A stretch of DNA of 64,000 bases from Paenibacillus guangzhouensis (GCF_009363075.1 NZ_CP045293.1:3968001-4032000); one strand, 5' to 3'. Positions 10,539-18,671 are shown, counted from the first letter of the stretch. Program-made: numbers and translations. The notes: generated by a model from the letters alone, not told the origin.

Positions 10539-11180
10539 TTATAAGGACTGTTCATACTCTTTTACCAGTTTGTAGAAGTTGGACTTCTTCAATCCCATAG
10601 AAGCCATAAACGCTACCGCAGTCATATTCCCTGCTTTCCATTCTGTATAGCCCTTTGCGAACTTAGCAGCGTCAATTGTGCTTAGATCAGCTTTAGGTCT
10701 ACCTAGATGCTTGTTGCGTAGCTTAGCAGACGCGATACCTTCTGCTTGTCTAGCCTTGATACGTTCGCGCTCCTCTTGTGCTTGCCATGCCATCAATTCA
10801 AAGATGATGTTACCGATACTGTCCATCAACTCTTTGTTTGCACCATGCTCACTGTAGAACTTATCCAGCATCGGCATGTCTAGGATACGGACGCGAACAC
10901 CCATATCCTTATAGTACGCCCATTCAGCTTTAATGTCGTTCTTATTGCGTCCTAGACGGTCTAGGGACTTAATGACCAATGTATCGCCAGTTCTTAGACA
11001 TTGATTGCGCATGTATTGATAGCCAACCCTATCCATATCCTTACCTGACGCTTCATCCTTAAATATGTTATTTGGAGAGATTCCTTGCTTCGACATCTCA
11101 TCCATCTGCCGATCTAGTTTCTGAGATTTACTCGAAACACGAATATAGGCGACAACCTTGCTATTTGCAATTTCACTCAT
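10539..11180 (-). CDS. Serine recombinase (resolvase/invertase family)
   Basis: 213 residues. The catalytic N-terminal domain has VVAYIRVSSKSQKLDRQ, with the nucleophilic Ser in RVSS, and GDTLVIKSLDRLGRN, with the active-site arginines. A long E-helix (EERERIKARQAEGIASAKL) leads to GRPK and a C-terminal helix-turn-helix (NMTAVAFMASMGLKKSNFY). Size and layout match Tn3-type resolvases and plasmid invertases rather than large serine integrases. It could resolve multimers of the excised element or invert a segment. GAGGAG lies 11 bases ahead of the chosen ATG. Its promoter region carries repeated GTCCAAA half-sites. Confidence 0.9.
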   Translation of the reverse strand: MSEIANSKVVAYIRVSSKSQKLDRQMDEMSKQGISPNNIFKDEASGKDMDRVGYQYMRNQCLRTGDTLVIKSLDRLGRNKNDIKAEWAYYKDMGVRVRILDMPMLDKFYSEHGANKELMDSIGNIIFELMAWQAQEERERIKARQAEGIASAKLRNKHLGRPKADLSTIDAAKFAKGYTEWKAGNMTAVAFMASMGLKKSNFYKLVKEYEQSL

Positions 11181-11219
11181 GGCATTTATCGCTCCTCTTG
11201 GTCAATCTCTATATTCTCA

Positions 11220-11277
11220 ATTATACCAAGGCGTCCAAAAAGGTCGAACTATATAAGTGTTGTTTTTGGACGTCCAA
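11220..11277 (-). promoter_or_regulatory. Recombinase promoter with GTCCAA half-sites
   Basis: Minus-strand TTCGAC (11243-11248) and TATAAT (11220-11225) are 17 bp apart. CGTCCAAAAA (11232-11241) lies inside the spacer, its inverted copy TTTTTGGACG is at 11263-11272, and TTGGACGTCCAA (11266-11277) is a perfect 12-bp palindrome. This could be an operator or part of a res site. The remaining bases to 11435 show nothing else clear. Confidence 0.7.
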
Positions 11278-11435
11278 GAAATAGGAAGTTAGACTATTAT
11301 GGACATTAATAAGTGATTCCAAAATGGTGTACCTTTATGGAAGGATAGAGTGCCCGTCAAACTATTACTCAATGATAACTTAATCTCTTATTAAAAGGAT
11401 ATGTATACTCGTTTGATGTTGGTTCTTCGACCAAA

Positions 11436-11461
11436 AGAAAAACCGCTCTTATTGAGCGGTT
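11436..11461 (-). terminator. Terminator of the 263-residue membrane protein gene
   Basis: Arms AACCGCTC (11441-11448) and GAGCGGTT (11454-11461), followed on the minus strand by TTTTTCTTTT. Confidence 0.8.
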
Positions 11462-11545
11462 CATTGGATTCATTGAACTATCGTTAAGACAGAGGTCAGA
11501 ATGGTTCGAAGCTTGAATATGGTGTTAGATGAAGTGATCTGCATT

Positions 11546-12337
11546 TCAGTTATACCCTCGTGCTTCAAAATAATCTATACCAATCATGCTCTCTTTATAA
11601 TAGTTAAAAAAATCTTCCTCTACTTCTTCATCAATGACTGAGAAGGAATTTGGAATATATGTTTGCCTAAATCTATGAAGAACTATAGGGTCTATATTAT
11701 CAACTAAGTAATGAATGTCACTATTTTGTTGATCTGATATTTGGGTAATACCTGCCGGAGCATATCCAAATTGATAATATTTATATAACCCTGAGTTTCC
11801 ATAATAATTAGTTTCAGTATATGAGATGAACTTGCTTGACATATCCGCCATCACAAATTCTGGTGAATTATTATTTAACTCAACAAGCTTTGTTTTTCCT
11901 AATTGTTTTTTCCTACCCGCTATTTCAATAGGGAAATAAGGATTAAAATCATTCATTCGTTGAGTAACAGAATAATACTTAATCGAGTTGTCTTCATTTG
12001 TAACAAGGTATAGAAAAAACTGATCCTTTACATATAATCTTTCAAAGTAACCTTTTAGGTACTCATGCTTTCTACTAATTGAAGGAGGTCCAAACAACTT
12101 CCCAACGTAATCTGCATTCATACCAGTCCTAATTTCATTTAGTTTTTGATAGTCTTCTTTATATTTATCCGTAAATAAGTTGATTGTACTGTGACCTAAA
12201 CTTACGACGTGTGACGCAGTATCGAATACTGTATTTATACCTGTGAGAATTGCCACAATCGTTATTATCATGACGCTTATAGGTTTTTTTACGAACTTGG
12301 TTTTATACCATTTTAAAAACTTCTCAATAGAATACAT
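11546..12337 (-). CDS. Membrane-anchored protein of unknown function
   Basis: 263 residues. A basic N-terminus (KWYKTKFVKKP) precedes one membrane segment, ISVMIITIVAILTGINTVF, and a second weakly hydrophobic stretch. The rest is soluble and rich in aromatic residues. LNEIRTGMNADYVGKLFGPP resembles the start of small domains in which a G-x-P turn follows a helix, as in proteins annotated ETEC_3214-like, but I cannot confirm this. It is transcribed alone, opposite to the HNH gene. Codon use is AT-rich like the rest of the element. It is likely an accessory or defence-type cargo gene; no function can be given. Confidence 0.5.
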   Translation of the reverse strand: MYSIEKFLKWYKTKFVKKPISVMIITIVAILTGINTVFDTASHVVSLGHSTINLFTDKYKEDYQKLNEIRTGMNADYVGKLFGPPSISRKHEYLKGYFERLYVKDQFFLYLVTNEDNSIKYYSVTQRMNDFNPYFPIEIAGRKKQLGKTKLVELNNNSPEFVMADMSSKFISYTETNYYGNSGLYKYYQFGYAPAGITQISDQQNSDIHYLVDNIDPIVLHRFRQTYIPNSFSVIDEEVEEDFFNYYKESMIGIDYFEARGYN

Positions 12338-12958
12338 ACATTTCCGCCTTTAATAAAATTTGATTTTGAATCTCTAAATCACTAATACTCCAAAATACTC
12401 CCTCCACCTTTTGTTGTTTTGTATCCACTATGTAGTAATACGTCGAAATCTATACTTTGTCCTGCTAATCTTCTATTTTTCATACCATAAGCTATTACAA
12501 TGTGACAAGCAATAACAATAACAAAGTTTTATGTTAAAAAGGGAAGCGGAGATGCTCTAATTGTGTTTCACTACATTTAATCCGAGACAGGTATCGAATG
12601 TACGATAGAGATGCTCCCCGAGGTGATTTACAGCCTGAGTTGATACTGAGACGAATTAGATCGCCCGAACACTTACATGCAGAGACACAGCACAATTTAA
12701 CGGCGATACGACAGAGAACAAATGCTCAACTTCTAAGCAAGATCGTCCTATGTCTTGGTTCTCTAGTTAATCACTTAAAATTTCCCTATTGTACCAAAAA
12801 AGGATAAATAAAGATGTTCTTGACTCTTTAAGGAGTGAGGGAGAAAAACGGTATATACCTCTTTCCCAAGAGTGAGAACAAACCAACCTTTGCCAATCAT
12901 GGTAAGGGTTTTTTTGACATTCTCTCCTCAACAATTCGACAAATAGGAGATGTTTTTC
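12338..12958. other. Non-coding stretch ahead of the HNH gene
   Basis: About 600 bases without a convincing gene. A 33-codon minus-strand reading frame (MKNRRLAGQS) near 12400-12490 has no ribosome binding site. The stretch 12550-12800 is less AT-rich than its surroundings and may be transcribed, because an intrinsic terminator follows at 12885-12915. It could be an untranslated leader or a small RNA. Confidence 0.4.
12885..12915 (+). terminator. Terminator ahead of the HNH gene
   Basis: CCTTTGCC (12887-12894) pairs with GGTAAGGG (12901-12908) over eight positions including G-U pairs, extended by AA/TT, then a seven-T run. No protein gene ends upstream on this strand. Confidence 0.65.
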
Positions 12959-13525
12959 ATGACAATTAAAGAAGTGAAAGAATGTTTAAATGAGGATTTA
13001 CAAGGTGAAATCTGGGCAGACATTGAGGGCTATGAAACATTGTATCAGGTAAGTAATTACGGAAGAATTAAGTCTCTAAGTAATAGTCTTGGGCGACAAG
13101 AGAAGATTCTGAAACAGCACATTCAAAGAGATGGGTACAAAAGAATCCAATTGTCCAAGAAAGGTCAGAAAGCAAAATTCCCTATCCATAGGCTTGTCGC
13201 TATTGCGTTTATTCCTAATCCACTAGGGAAAGAACAAGTTAATCATCAAAATGGAGATAAACTTGACAATAGTGCAAAAAACTTAAATTGGATGACACGA
13301 AAAGAAAATATCGCTCATGCTCACGAAACTGGGCTAGTGAAGAAGAATAACAATCCAGTAATCGCTACTCATTTGGACTCAGGAGAGCAGCGCCAGTTTA
13401 AGTCGCAGACAGAAGCATCTAGGGAACTTGGCGTTTATATGAAGAATATCTCTAACGCACTCAAAGGAAAAACCACACATGTAGGTAGATGGGCGTTTGA
13501 GTATCTAAGTGATACTGCGGTATAA
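12959..13525 (+). CDS. HNH endonuclease with NUMOD motifs
   Basis: 188 residues. NUMOD4 motif at the N-terminus: EIWADIEGYETLYQVSNYGR followed by IKSL. The HNH core is KFPIHRLVAIAFIPNP, then VNHQNGDKLDNSAKNLNW with the metal-binding His/Asn residues. A C-terminal NUMOD1-like segment, FKSQTEASRELGV, helps DNA recognition. This layout is typical of free-standing or intron-linked homing endonucleases of phages and mobile elements. The ATG at 12959 is preferred over 12950 because AGGAG ends nine bases before it. No intron is obvious around it. Confidence 0.9.
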   Translation: MTIKEVKECLNEDLQGEIWADIEGYETLYQVSNYGRIKSLSNSLGRQEKILKQHIQRDGYKRIQLSKKGQKAKFPIHRLVAIAFIPNPLGKEQVNHQNGDKLDNSAKNLNWMTRKENIAHAHETGLVKKNNNPVIATHLDSGEQRQFKSQTEASRELGVYMKNISNALKGKTTHVGRWAFEYLSDTAV

Positions 13526-13593
13526 CATGTTGATTAGAGGTGAAATTCCAATGGGTAGTAATGATAACCAAAAACTATATGTATGGAAATATA

Positions 13594-13629
13594 AAAATGC
13601 CCAGAGGTGCTTCCTCATGGGCATTTTTT
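13594..13629 (+). terminator. Terminator after the HNH gene
   Basis: Perfect 10-bp arms AAAATGCCCA (13594-13603) and TGGGCATTTT (13618-13627) with a T run. Confidence 0.85.
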
Positions 13630-13715
13630 GTCGGATGCTTTACGAACAAATCAACTTAGTATTATTGGATATCTTTGTAAATAGCGAATTACATGTTTAT
13701 TGCGGGGGCGGGTAG

Positions 13716-14064
13716 TTTACAGTTTCAGGAACCCCCATCCCGCGAAAAATTACCCCAACACTTATAGTCACAAACACATATTATGTATTTACCGATACGA
13801 GAACTTTACACCTTATTCTAAATAAGTCCCCTATCCAATTCTATAATAAATCATTAATAATCCCACTCTAAGCGATCATAAAATATCATGAAATCGATAA
13901 AACTCTCTCGTAAAGCGATTTTATTTTGCCAAACTGTGTGTTTTGCCACCTCTTCTGTATAACTATATATAGGAGGTATTTTTCTCCTGCCAAACTGATG
14001 GAAATCTATTGGCTATTAAAATTATATGAAGTGAACCGCTCTCCGAACCCACGGAGAGTTTTTT
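13716..14064. other. Candidate replication-origin region of the element
   Basis: AT-rich stretch without a gene just upstream of the replication genes. TGCCAAACTG occurs twice in direct orientation (13927-13936 and 13988-13997) with a partial copy TTTTGCCA between. A GC-rich fold lies near 13701-13745 (GCGGG and CCCGC arms). AAATCG/CGATTT arms occur near 13890-13923. A hairpin with arms CTCTCCG (14039-14045) and CGGAGAG (14052-14058) and six T acts as a terminator, which implies a short transcript from this stretch. Confidence 0.45.
14039..14064 (+). terminator. Terminator ahead of the small regulator gene
   Basis: Seven-bp arms CTCTCCG and CGGAGAG followed by TTTTTT. It would end a short transcript from the origin-like stretch. 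Confidence 0.75.
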
Positions 14065-14102
14065 ATTTTGCTTTATACATCACACTATCGTGAAGGGGGG
14101 AC

Positions 14103-14294
14103 ATGAGAATGAAGGATACTGAATTGCGGTCAGCTTTATTATGTTTCCAGCAAAGGTGCGGAACATCAGTCACATTTATAGCTAATAAATGTGGTGTTTC
14201 CAGAGAGCATTTAAGCAGATGGTTAAATAATCAAGACTATGTAATCTCAGAAACATTAATCAGAAAGATTCGCTCGTTCATTTCAATGAGATAG
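14103..14294 (+). CDS. Small helix-turn-helix protein
   Basis: 63 residues. SVTFIANKCGVSREHLSRWL is a clear helix-turn-helix (alanine in helix 2, glycine at the turn, recognition helix SREHLSRWL), matching Xre-type DNA-binding domains. AGGGGGGAC precedes the start. The gene is isolated between two terminators and sits between the iteron-like repeats and the primase-like gene. It may control replication or copy number of the element; this is inferred from position. Confidence 0.65.
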   Translation: MRMKDTELRSALLCFQQRCGTSVTFIANKCGVSREHLSRWLNNQDYVISETLIRKIRSFISMR

Positions 14295-14308
14295 CGAGTA
14301 TCTATATC

Positions 14309-14343
14309 AAAATCCCAACCACTCAATGCGGTTGGGATTTTTT
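14309..14343 (+). terminator. Terminator after the small regulator gene
   Basis: Arms AAATCCCAACC (14310-14320) and GGTTGGGATTT (14330-14340) with a T run; it lies 25 bases ahead of the primase-like gene and so may also attenuate it. Confidence 0.85.
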
Positions 14344-14367
14344 AATTACAAAAGGAGATGAAGCATC

Positions 14368-16221
14368 ATGAAATTATTACTCGATAAACAAGCATATACC
14401 GATAAACCACAAGAAGCAGGAAAGATTAGCAATCGAATTACAAGTTATGAAGTAGATATTACATTGGGTGAGTTAGCAGACGAAATCGTGAAAGGTAAAA
14501 CGTTTGTTCCTGCAACGTTGAAGTCGATTGATGGAGTAAAGAAAAGACAAAAGCTATATTGGGATCGTCAGCAAATCATTGCCCTAGACATTGATGAGGG
14601 CTTGTCACTCGACCAAGCCTTATCTAATCCATTCATCAAGGAAAATGCGGCATTCATATACACCACCTTTTCACATTCACCAAGCAAACATAAATTCAGA
14701 ATTGTTTTCGCACTTGATAAGCCTGTATTCCATTACGAACACTTTGAACAAATCTGGTCATATCTATTTGCACAACTCCCTTACGCTGACTCTGCTTGTA
14801 AAGATGGTGTAAGGCTTTTTTATGGCGGTCGAGAAGTCCATACAATCAACATGGGTAACAGAGTGCTAGTTGATTCTGTCCTCTCCAAAAGGGGTTTTGA
14901 GTCGGACAAAGAGTATATATCTAATATGTCCGCTCAGAAACCCCCTTCGGGAAAACATTCCCTTTCGAATGTAAAAGCCATGCATACAAAAAGCCTTAAC
15001 TCGGCTAATAATGTACAAGATATCCTAAACAGAGATTATGAATCTCTACACAATAAATTGAATCCAAGTTCAATCCAACTATCTAATATGAATGAAGTCC
15101 ATGATTATCTGAAACAACAAGACTTAAAGGCTTTCTTAGGTATAGCCAGCAATAATTTTCATGACATTTTTCACGACGAATCAAAACCAAGCGCAAGCAT
15201 CTTTACAAGCAAGTTAGGTAATGGGCACCAATTATATAAGTGCCACAGTCAGAACCATCCCTTCTGCGGCACAATTTTTCAAGTGGTCGAGCGGCTTCTT
15301 AGTTGTACCAATGTTGATGCTGAAGATTTTTTGATTAAAGTATATAGAATTGAACTTGTTGAAACAGAGATACAAAAACAAATGAAAAGAATATTAGATT
15401 CGAACAAACGTTTGTTAATGTCTGACGAACTTGATGAACTATATCCAAGCTTCTATAAAGTCATTAATCGTTTTCGTGAAGACCTATACATTCTGTTTGA
15501 TTTAGTCAAAGAATATCTTCCTTCTGGTGAAAATCCAGAAATTATGTTCTACCATTCAATCAGAAAAATTGGCGAACGATTATTGCTAAAACACGATTCT
15601 GCCAGTAGAAGGCTAAACTTCTTCGTACTCTTGAAATTAATGAAAAAATTAGATGAAATTGAAATACCTAGTGAATTGCAAGAATCTTTATTGGAATGGA
15701 AGCAAAACAGTAGATACAGGTATCAAAATTCCGTATATTCAATACCAAGTTATACTTACGATTTGTTAAGTGTCATTGATTCAAAGTGTAGGATATGGCT
15801 TGAAAATGGTTGTACGTTAAAAACAATTAGCTACGAAGGAATCGCACGAAATTTTGGAGTTGAAGAAGCAAACAGGGTATTTCCACAAGATAAAGACAAG
15901 GTTATTCCTGAACTTAACGAAATAGTAGCACGAAAACTCGAAGAAAGTATGCTAACCCAAATTCATTTAAACGGATTCACTACTGAGAAAGAAGTTCTGG
16001 AAAGCATCAATTTATACTTTCAAGGTCAGAAGCAGTTCAAGCAAGAACAACTCAAACGATGTTTGGGCGAGATTATTGAAAGTTATTGTCTTGTTAGAGT
16101 GCGATTAAATAAAGCACTTCGCGAAAAATTAGGTTATAAAGGTAATGGTTATCCTGTTGTAATTATGTATGAAAGAGATTTTGACACTACGACGAATAAT
16201 AGTCTTATTGTTAGTGCTTAG
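14368..16221 (+). CDS. Primase-like replication protein (AEP fold)
   Basis: 617 residues. The N-terminal third looks like an archaeo-eukaryotic-type primase of mobile elements: IIALDIDEG gives the acidic D-x-D pair, and FIYTTFSHSPSKHKFRIVF gives the S-x-H motif with basic residues, followed by ALDKPVF. A second part (about 265-310) has FHDIFHDESKPSASIF and then KCHSQNHPFCGTIFQVVERLL, resembling a CHC2-type zinc-binding primase segment. The C-terminal half is helical and unassigned; no Walker A helicase motif is visible. The protein probably starts replication of the excised element at the nearby repeats. AAAGGAG precedes the start. The helicase would come from the host or a helper. Confidence 0.75.
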   Translation: MKLLLDKQAYTDKPQEAGKISNRITSYEVDITLGELADEIVKGKTFVPATLKSIDGVKKRQKLYWDRQQIIALDIDEGLSLDQALSNPFIKENAAFIYTTFSHSPSKHKFRIVFALDKPVFHYEHFEQIWSYLFAQLPYADSACKDGVRLFYGGREVHTINMGNRVLVDSVLSKRGFESDKEYISNMSAQKPPSGKHSLSNVKAMHTKSLNSANNVQDILNRDYESLHNKLNPSSIQLSNMNEVHDYLKQQDLKAFLGIASNNFHDIFHDESKPSASIFTSKLGNGHQLYKCHSQNHPFCGTIFQVVERLLSCTNVDAEDFLIKVYRIELVETEIQKQMKRILDSNKRLLMSDELDELYPSFYKVINRFREDLYILFDLVKEYLPSGENPEIMFYHSIRKIGERLLLKHDSASRRLNFFVLLKLMKKLDEIEIPSELQESLLEWKQNSRYRYQNSVYSIPSYTYDLLSVIDSKCRIWLENGCTLKTISYEGIARNFGVEEANRVFPQDKDKVIPELNEIVARKLEESMLTQIHLNGFTTEKEVLESINLYFQGQKQFKQEQLKRCLGEIIESYCLVRVRLNKALREKLGYKGNGYPVVIMYERDFDTTTNNSLIVSA

Positions 16222-16662
16222 TTATATCACAATAATTTCTAACTCATCTAAGTTGATTATCTCATTTTCGGATGTTTTACTGTACTCACATTCTAAGTAC
16301 AGTACATCAAGGACTAAAGCGAAGCGTAGTCCGCGACAGCAAGAAATCTGTAATGCCAAAGAAAGTACTAACGAAATTATAGGTACTTTACATAATTTTT
16401 CGATCGTGTTATGTTCATATCAGTTATTTGTTTTAGCTTTTTCATATAGAAGGGGTGCGATATGCATATGCAACAATCCTGTCAAAGACATACGACGTTA
16501 TCATACATTTACCTTATCACAGAGTGGCTACTTAGCCACTCTGTTTTTTTATTACGAAAAATTGGCGCGGTACTTTATTTGGCATCCAGTAAGGGAGGTG
16601 GTTCGAATGTAACTTTCTGACTCAAAACGATGTGAAAAGTATAAGAGAGGATTGATTTCGAT
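16222..16662. other. Structured non-coding stretch after the primase gene
   Basis: No credible gene. It holds three hairpins in a row: TACTGTAC/GTACAGTA (16278-16285, 16297-16304), GGACTA/TAGTCC (16311-16316, 16327-16332) and AAAGTAC/GTACTTT (16362-16368, 16383-16389). A strong terminator follows at 16520-16551. It could be a small RNA or part of a replication origin. Confidence 0.5.
16520..16551 (+). terminator. Terminator of the replication transcript
   Basis: Perfect 10-bp stem CAGAGTGGCT/AGCCACTCTG with a four-base loop and a run of T. Confidence 0.9.
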
Positions 16663-17118
16663 ATGAAAACCACAAGATTAATAAACAACAAGAGTGATAA
16701 CTTCTCCGTTAGTGAGAATCTTATGTTTATTGGGGAAATGTTACATTCTCCTGTTGTTGGGAAGATGTTTTCCAGCAGAACTGAATACTTGTCAGTTGCT
16801 AAGGAAATTACGGAAGCAGTAGAATTTCTCGGATTATCAAATCAAAGCAAAAAATCTACCGCTATCTTAGTTTTAAAAGGAAATATTGAAGTTGATATCG
16901 TTGAAAGAGAAGATTGTATTTTCATGAGCGTCTGGTTTAAAGGAAAGCCAGATAAAGCTGGATTCTCGGGCTTAACAGATACAAAAGGAATTGGATATGC
17001 AAAATTCATAGAAAAATACAATAAGCAATTCCCTATCGTGTTATCCCTTATGTGTAACGAGACCAAAGAGGAAACACTGATTTTTGGAGTTAAGAATGTT
17101 AGATTAACAACACTATAG
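16663..17118 (+). CDS. Unknown cytoplasmic protein of the element
   Basis: 151 residues, no signal peptide or membrane segment. I do not recognise a family. The protein alternates short strands and helices (AILVLKGNIEVDIVEREDCI, FMSVWFKGKPDKAGFSGL). Its start follows a modest site (AGAGAGG, about 14 bases upstream). It lies between the structured stretch and a zinc-finger protein gene on the same strand. The overlapping reading frames on the other strand have no start signals. Confidence 0.45.
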   Translation: MKTTRLINNKSDNFSVSENLMFIGEMLHSPVVGKMFSSRTEYLSVAKEITEAVEFLGLSNQSKKSTAILVLKGNIEVDIVEREDCIFMSVWFKGKPDKAGFSGLTDTKGIGYAKFIEKYNKQFPIVLSLMCNETKEETLIFGVKNVRLTTL

Positions 17119-17198
17119 GTTGAAAACGGATATGAACTCATGATGTCTAAATAAAATCAATGTTCAATTTACATTGTAAAGGAGCGAGGAGCAGAAAC

Positions 17199-17654
17199 AT
17201 GAAGGGAAACAAAGAAAACAGAAGCGATAATGTACCTGAGTCCCTCGAAGGCAAAAGCTTAGAGGAATTATGGGAACTTCTGCTAGGGAAAGAAGACTTA
17301 GAGGAACGGAAAGCAAAATATGAAGCACGAAAGTTAAAGCCTGATTATCGGGAAGATGCGATGAATATACTAGAATGCCCGATGTGTGGTTGTGATGATG
17401 TTCCAAACGAACTACTCACAATTCCAGTGAATATGAAAGGGATCGTGTCTGTAAATGTTCTGGGCGCGAAATGCTCAAATCCAGAATGCTTAGAGGAATA
17501 TTATAATAGTGAGGATACAGAGGTAATCAGGCAGTTAAAAGAACTAATCAAGCAACAAGCATTGATTGGTCGAATAAAACCCATGCACTTACAATCAGAG
17601 GAGTACCAAAAATCATCAGCAGAAGCGACTAGGGATGATGATGAAAATGGTTGA
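17199..17654 (+). CDS. Unknown protein with a CxxC zinc-binding pair
   Basis: 151 residues, mostly charged. CPMCGCD near residue 53 and CSNPEC near residue 89 form a likely zinc-binding pair with about 30 residues between, as in treble-clef or zinc-ribbon folds. The N-terminal part (SLEELWELLLGKEDLEERK) is a helix. The ATG at 17199 is preferred because GCGAGGAG lies just upstream; an earlier in-frame start has none. Its role in the element is unknown; nucleic-acid binding is possible. Confidence 0.5.
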   Translation: MKGNKENRSDNVPESLEGKSLEELWELLLGKEDLEERKAKYEARKLKPDYREDAMNILECPMCGCDDVPNELLTIPVNMKGIVSVNVLGAKCSNPECLEEYYNSEDTEVIRQLKELIKQQALIGRIKPMHLQSEEYQKSSAEATRDDDENG

Positions 17655-17663
17655 GGTTATATG

Positions 17664-17696
17664 CAAAGACCACTTCAATTTACGAAGTGGTCTTCT
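17664..17696. terminator. Bidirectional terminator
   Basis: Perfect 10-bp arms AAGACCACTT (17666-17675) and AAGTGGTCTT (17685-17694) between convergent genes. Confidence 0.8.
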
Positions 17697-17698
17697 TG

Positions 17699-18124
17699 TT
17701 AATTAATATCCTGTGCTTTTTTATTTTCTTTTAAAATCGCAACCATAGATTTTTGAAAAGATTCTCCCGCTAACTCAAATTTTTTCTGGGTTACTGCTGA
17801 ATAGTCCCCTGTCCCCAATTGAGCACATACTTTATTCAATGCAAGGACACTATTCAAATAATCATCATGAATTTCTTTAAATTTCTCAGGAGGAGTTTGG
17901 TCTTGTACTACACCAGCAATTGTAGCAATCGCAATCATTCCTTTAAACGTAGCTTCTGAATCCTCAGATGATAATCCATCATAAAGAACACCTAGATACT
18001 CTTGAATAGAATCCATAGATGCTACCATTGTTTCAAGATATTTTACTTCTTCCTGCGTATACTTTACATTCGAACAAGCAGTGAGTAGTACTGATATTAT
18101 CAGAATAAGAAAAATGTTCTTCAT
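17699..18124 (-). CDS. Small lipoprotein, helical
   Basis: 141 residues. MKNIFLILIISVLLTACSN is a lipoprotein signal with lipobox LTAC, so the protein is anchored on the outer face of the membrane. The mature part is helical and acidic. The ATG at 18124 has GGAGG six bases upstream; longer in-frame extensions lack this. It lies 29 bp after another lipoprotein gene, and the pair is probably one operon. Small lipoproteins in phages and satellites often block superinfection by related phages; that role here is only a guess. Confidence 0.65.
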   Translation of the reverse strand: MKNIFLILIISVLLTACSNVKYTQEEVKYLETMVASMDSIQEYLGVLYDGLSSEDSEATFKGMIAIATIAGVVQDQTPPEKFKEIHDDYLNSVLALNKVCAQLGTGDYSAVTQKKFELAGESFQKSMVAILKENKKAQDIN

Positions 18125-18153
18125 TTTGACCTCCGAATTTTCTAGGTGATACA

Positions 18154-18345
18154 TTAACATTTGTTTACTTTGTCGCAAGCATCGAGATAATCATTCATTA
18201 AATCGGTTTCCTTCTTTAACTGATTAATCTCCTTATCAAGTTGGTTAATTCTAGCCTTCCGTTTGTCGCTCTCTGATTCACAGGCTGTTCCCAATAGAAT
18301 CAAACAGATACAAGTAAACCCAAGTATGTAGTTCTTAATTCTCAT
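18154..18345 (-). CDS. Very small lipoprotein with a coiled coil
   Basis: 63 residues. The signal ICLILLGTAC has a lipobox GTAC. The mature part INQLDKEINQLKKETDLMND is a short heptad coiled coil, so it likely forms oligomers at the membrane surface. GGGGGG lies ahead of the start. It precedes the other lipoprotein gene in the same direction. A spanin-like or exclusion role is possible, but no lysis genes are near. Confidence 0.55.
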   Translation of the reverse strand: MRIKNYILGFTCICLILLGTACESESDKRKARINQLDKEINQLKKETDLMNDYLDACDKVNKC

Positions 18346-18410
18346 ATGTATGCCCCCCTAGTTGTATTGTCACTTGTCACATATTAACATATGACACCCA
18401 ATCCTTATAG

Positions 18411-18671
18411 GAAAATTCTGGCACAAACATTACTTATATTTCTGACACTGAACGTGGCGAACGTAACATTTCAATGGAAACACTAGAAAAAGTGATTACC
18501 GCTTTGGATGTTAATCCTGTCGAGGTATTTAGAATCGAGGGGATTGAAGGTATTGAAGAACGATCTGATAGACGTGAATTGATTGATGCTCTGAACTCGT
18601 TATTGGTAGAAAGAAAGCTAGAGGAAATAAAGATGGTTCTTCGTCTTACTAAAGATGTGCTAGGTACATGA
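18411..18671 (+). pseudogene. 5'-truncated Xre-family repressor
   Basis: The frame reads through TYISDTERGERNISMETLEKV and ITALDVNPVEVF, the unmistakable second half of a Cro/CI helix-turn-helix domain, then a short C-terminal helix. In the same frame a TAG stop stands immediately before the codon at 18411, and the first helix-turn-helix half is missing. The only ATG (18474) lies inside the domain, so a working repressor cannot be made. It sits where an element's master repressor is expected, between the lipoproteins and integrase. Loss of it may have changed control of excision. Confidence 0.75.

Noticed and set aside
12590-12810. tRNA-like fragments on the minus strand (TGCT/AGCA D-arm-like stem, TTCGATA loop, CTGTAAAT)
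   Set aside because: No complete cloverleaf closes; acceptor and anticodon stems do not pair. A tRNA search program would settle it.
13509-13715. Small open frame after the HNH gene
   Set aside because: It runs straight through a strong terminator hairpin (13594-13629) and overlaps the HNH gene.
16169-16612. Frame of 147 codons after the primase-like gene
   Set aside because: It overlaps the primase-like gene end, covers three hairpins and a terminator, and has no start signal.
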